A stretch of 64,000 nucleotides of DNA from Flectobacillus sp. BAB-3569. GTDB lineage: Bacteria > Bacteroidota > Bacteroidia > Cytophagales > Spirosomataceae. The position numbers and the translations under genes were made by a program. The stretch is from the NCBI RefSeq assembly GCF_002270355.1, contig NZ_NJFZ01000007.1, forward strand, positions 62,001 to 126,000. The letters are read 5' to 3'. Below the pieces are notes generated by a model. That model was given only the letters and a program-made list of their open reading frames with translations, ran no database searches and was not told where the DNA came from. Positions within the stretch are counted from its first letter, which is position 1. Every line of letters starts with the position of its first letter. This document shows positions 63,596 to 64,000 of this stretch, piece by piece.

Positions 63596-64000
63596 ATGAA
63601 ACTTCAAACCTACTTTCGCCAAGCTCTTATGGCTGGTGCTTTATTCTTAGGAACAAACTTGGCTCAAGCTCAAAGCCAAAAAGATTTTAACTATACAGGA
63701 TTCAACGAAATCGAAATGTCTAGCGCATTTGTGGTAGATGTAACGCATGGCAATACCTTCAAAATTCATGTAGAGGCTGAAAGAAGTGAAGATATAGAAG
63801 ATTTGGAAGTAAAAGTATCAGGCAAACGCCTGATTGCTCGTTACAAAGACAAAGGTAGCTGGGGATGGAACAAAAACCGTAAACGTGTACATTTCAGCAT
63901 CGTTGTACCAGACATCAAAGCATTAGATTTCTCAGGCGCAACAAAATCAAAAATTTCTGGTTTCAATGACTTAGAATATTTGAAAGTACAATTCTCGGGT
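63596..64000 (+). CDS. GIN (DUF2807) domain protein, partial at the window end
   Basis: 135 codons are visible and the frame is open at the edge. A signal peptide (about 1-26, ending LAQAQ) is followed by the head-GIN domain: DFNYTGFNEIEMSSAFVVDV, KRLIARYKDKG and VPDIKALDFSGATKSKISG. It is the typical secreted beta-helix of the family, probably anchored in the envelope. It follows the PspC/GIN protein, whose own C-terminus has a related repeat. Start ATG at 63596. Confidence 0.88.
   Translation, partial: MKLQTYFRQALMAGALFLGTNLAQAQSQKDFNYTGFNEIEMSSAFVVDVTHGNTFKIHVEAERSEDIEDLEVKVSGKRLIARYKDKGSWGWNKNRKRVHFSIVVPDIKALDFSGATKSKISGFNDLEYLKVQFSG

Overview
The window comes from a Bacteroidota chromosome, most likely the order Cytophagales (an environmental Flectobacillus/Arcicella/Emticicia-type lineage is my inference). 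The grounds are: AT-rich sequence; two type IX secretion (T9SS) cargo or sortase proteins with gliding-type C-terminal domains; a di-heme, B-type succinate dehydrogenase; LytTR regulators; PspC/GIN-domain envelope proteins; promoters of the Bacteroidota form TTTG-N20-TAnnTTTG; and almost no Shine-Dalgarno sequences. No rRNA, tRNA, CRISPR array or prophage was seen.

Layout. 1-7.5 kb: a secreted fibronectin-III/T9SS protein facing sdhC-sdhA-sdhB, with a four-helix-bundle gene lodged between sdhA and sdhB. 7.6-10.6 kb: an FeS photolyase and an MlaF-like ABC ATPase, each followed by a long-stem terminator linked to a dispersed intergenic repeat. 10.6-18.5 kb (minus strand): MoxR ATPase, a SurA-like chaperone, a parvulin/OmpA fusion, a lipoprotein, agmatine deiminase and ArfB. 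18.8-25.8 kb: DNA polymerase IV, a lone LytTR protein, an EEP-family nuclease/phosphatase, a coiled-coil membrane protein and an OmpR/HisKA two-component pair. 26-34.7 kb: M20 peptidase, DUF1080 protein, uracil phosphoribosyltransferase, phosphodiesterase, a LytS/LytTR pair, an intradiol-dioxygenase-fold lipoprotein and two unknown genes. 34.7-42.4 kb: an outer-membrane protein, a LolC/E-type permease, an SGNH/MBOAT acyl-transfer cassette split by an Rpn-family nuclease, and guaA. 42.7-48.1 kb: two paralogous OMP plus lipoprotein gene pairs arranged tail to tail. 48.5-50.6 kb: a broken IS4-family element and a MarR regulator. 50.8-59.2 kb: a histidine kinase, a 1526-residue C25 peptidase (PorU2-like) and a hybrid kinase. 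59.3-64 kb: an acetyltransferase-like protein and a PadR-PspC/GIN-GIN operon that runs off the end.

Two things stand out. First, four genes (response regulator, M20 peptidase, LolC/E permease, MarR) are each broken by what looks like one missing A in a short A-run, and adding one A restores a normal full-length protein every time. This points either to homopolymer error in the assembly or to slippage-prone genes. Second, the inverted pair of OMP/lipoprotein cassettes looks like an undescribed, duplicated envelope module in which the lipoprotein N-terminal half is conserved and the C-terminal half has diverged.
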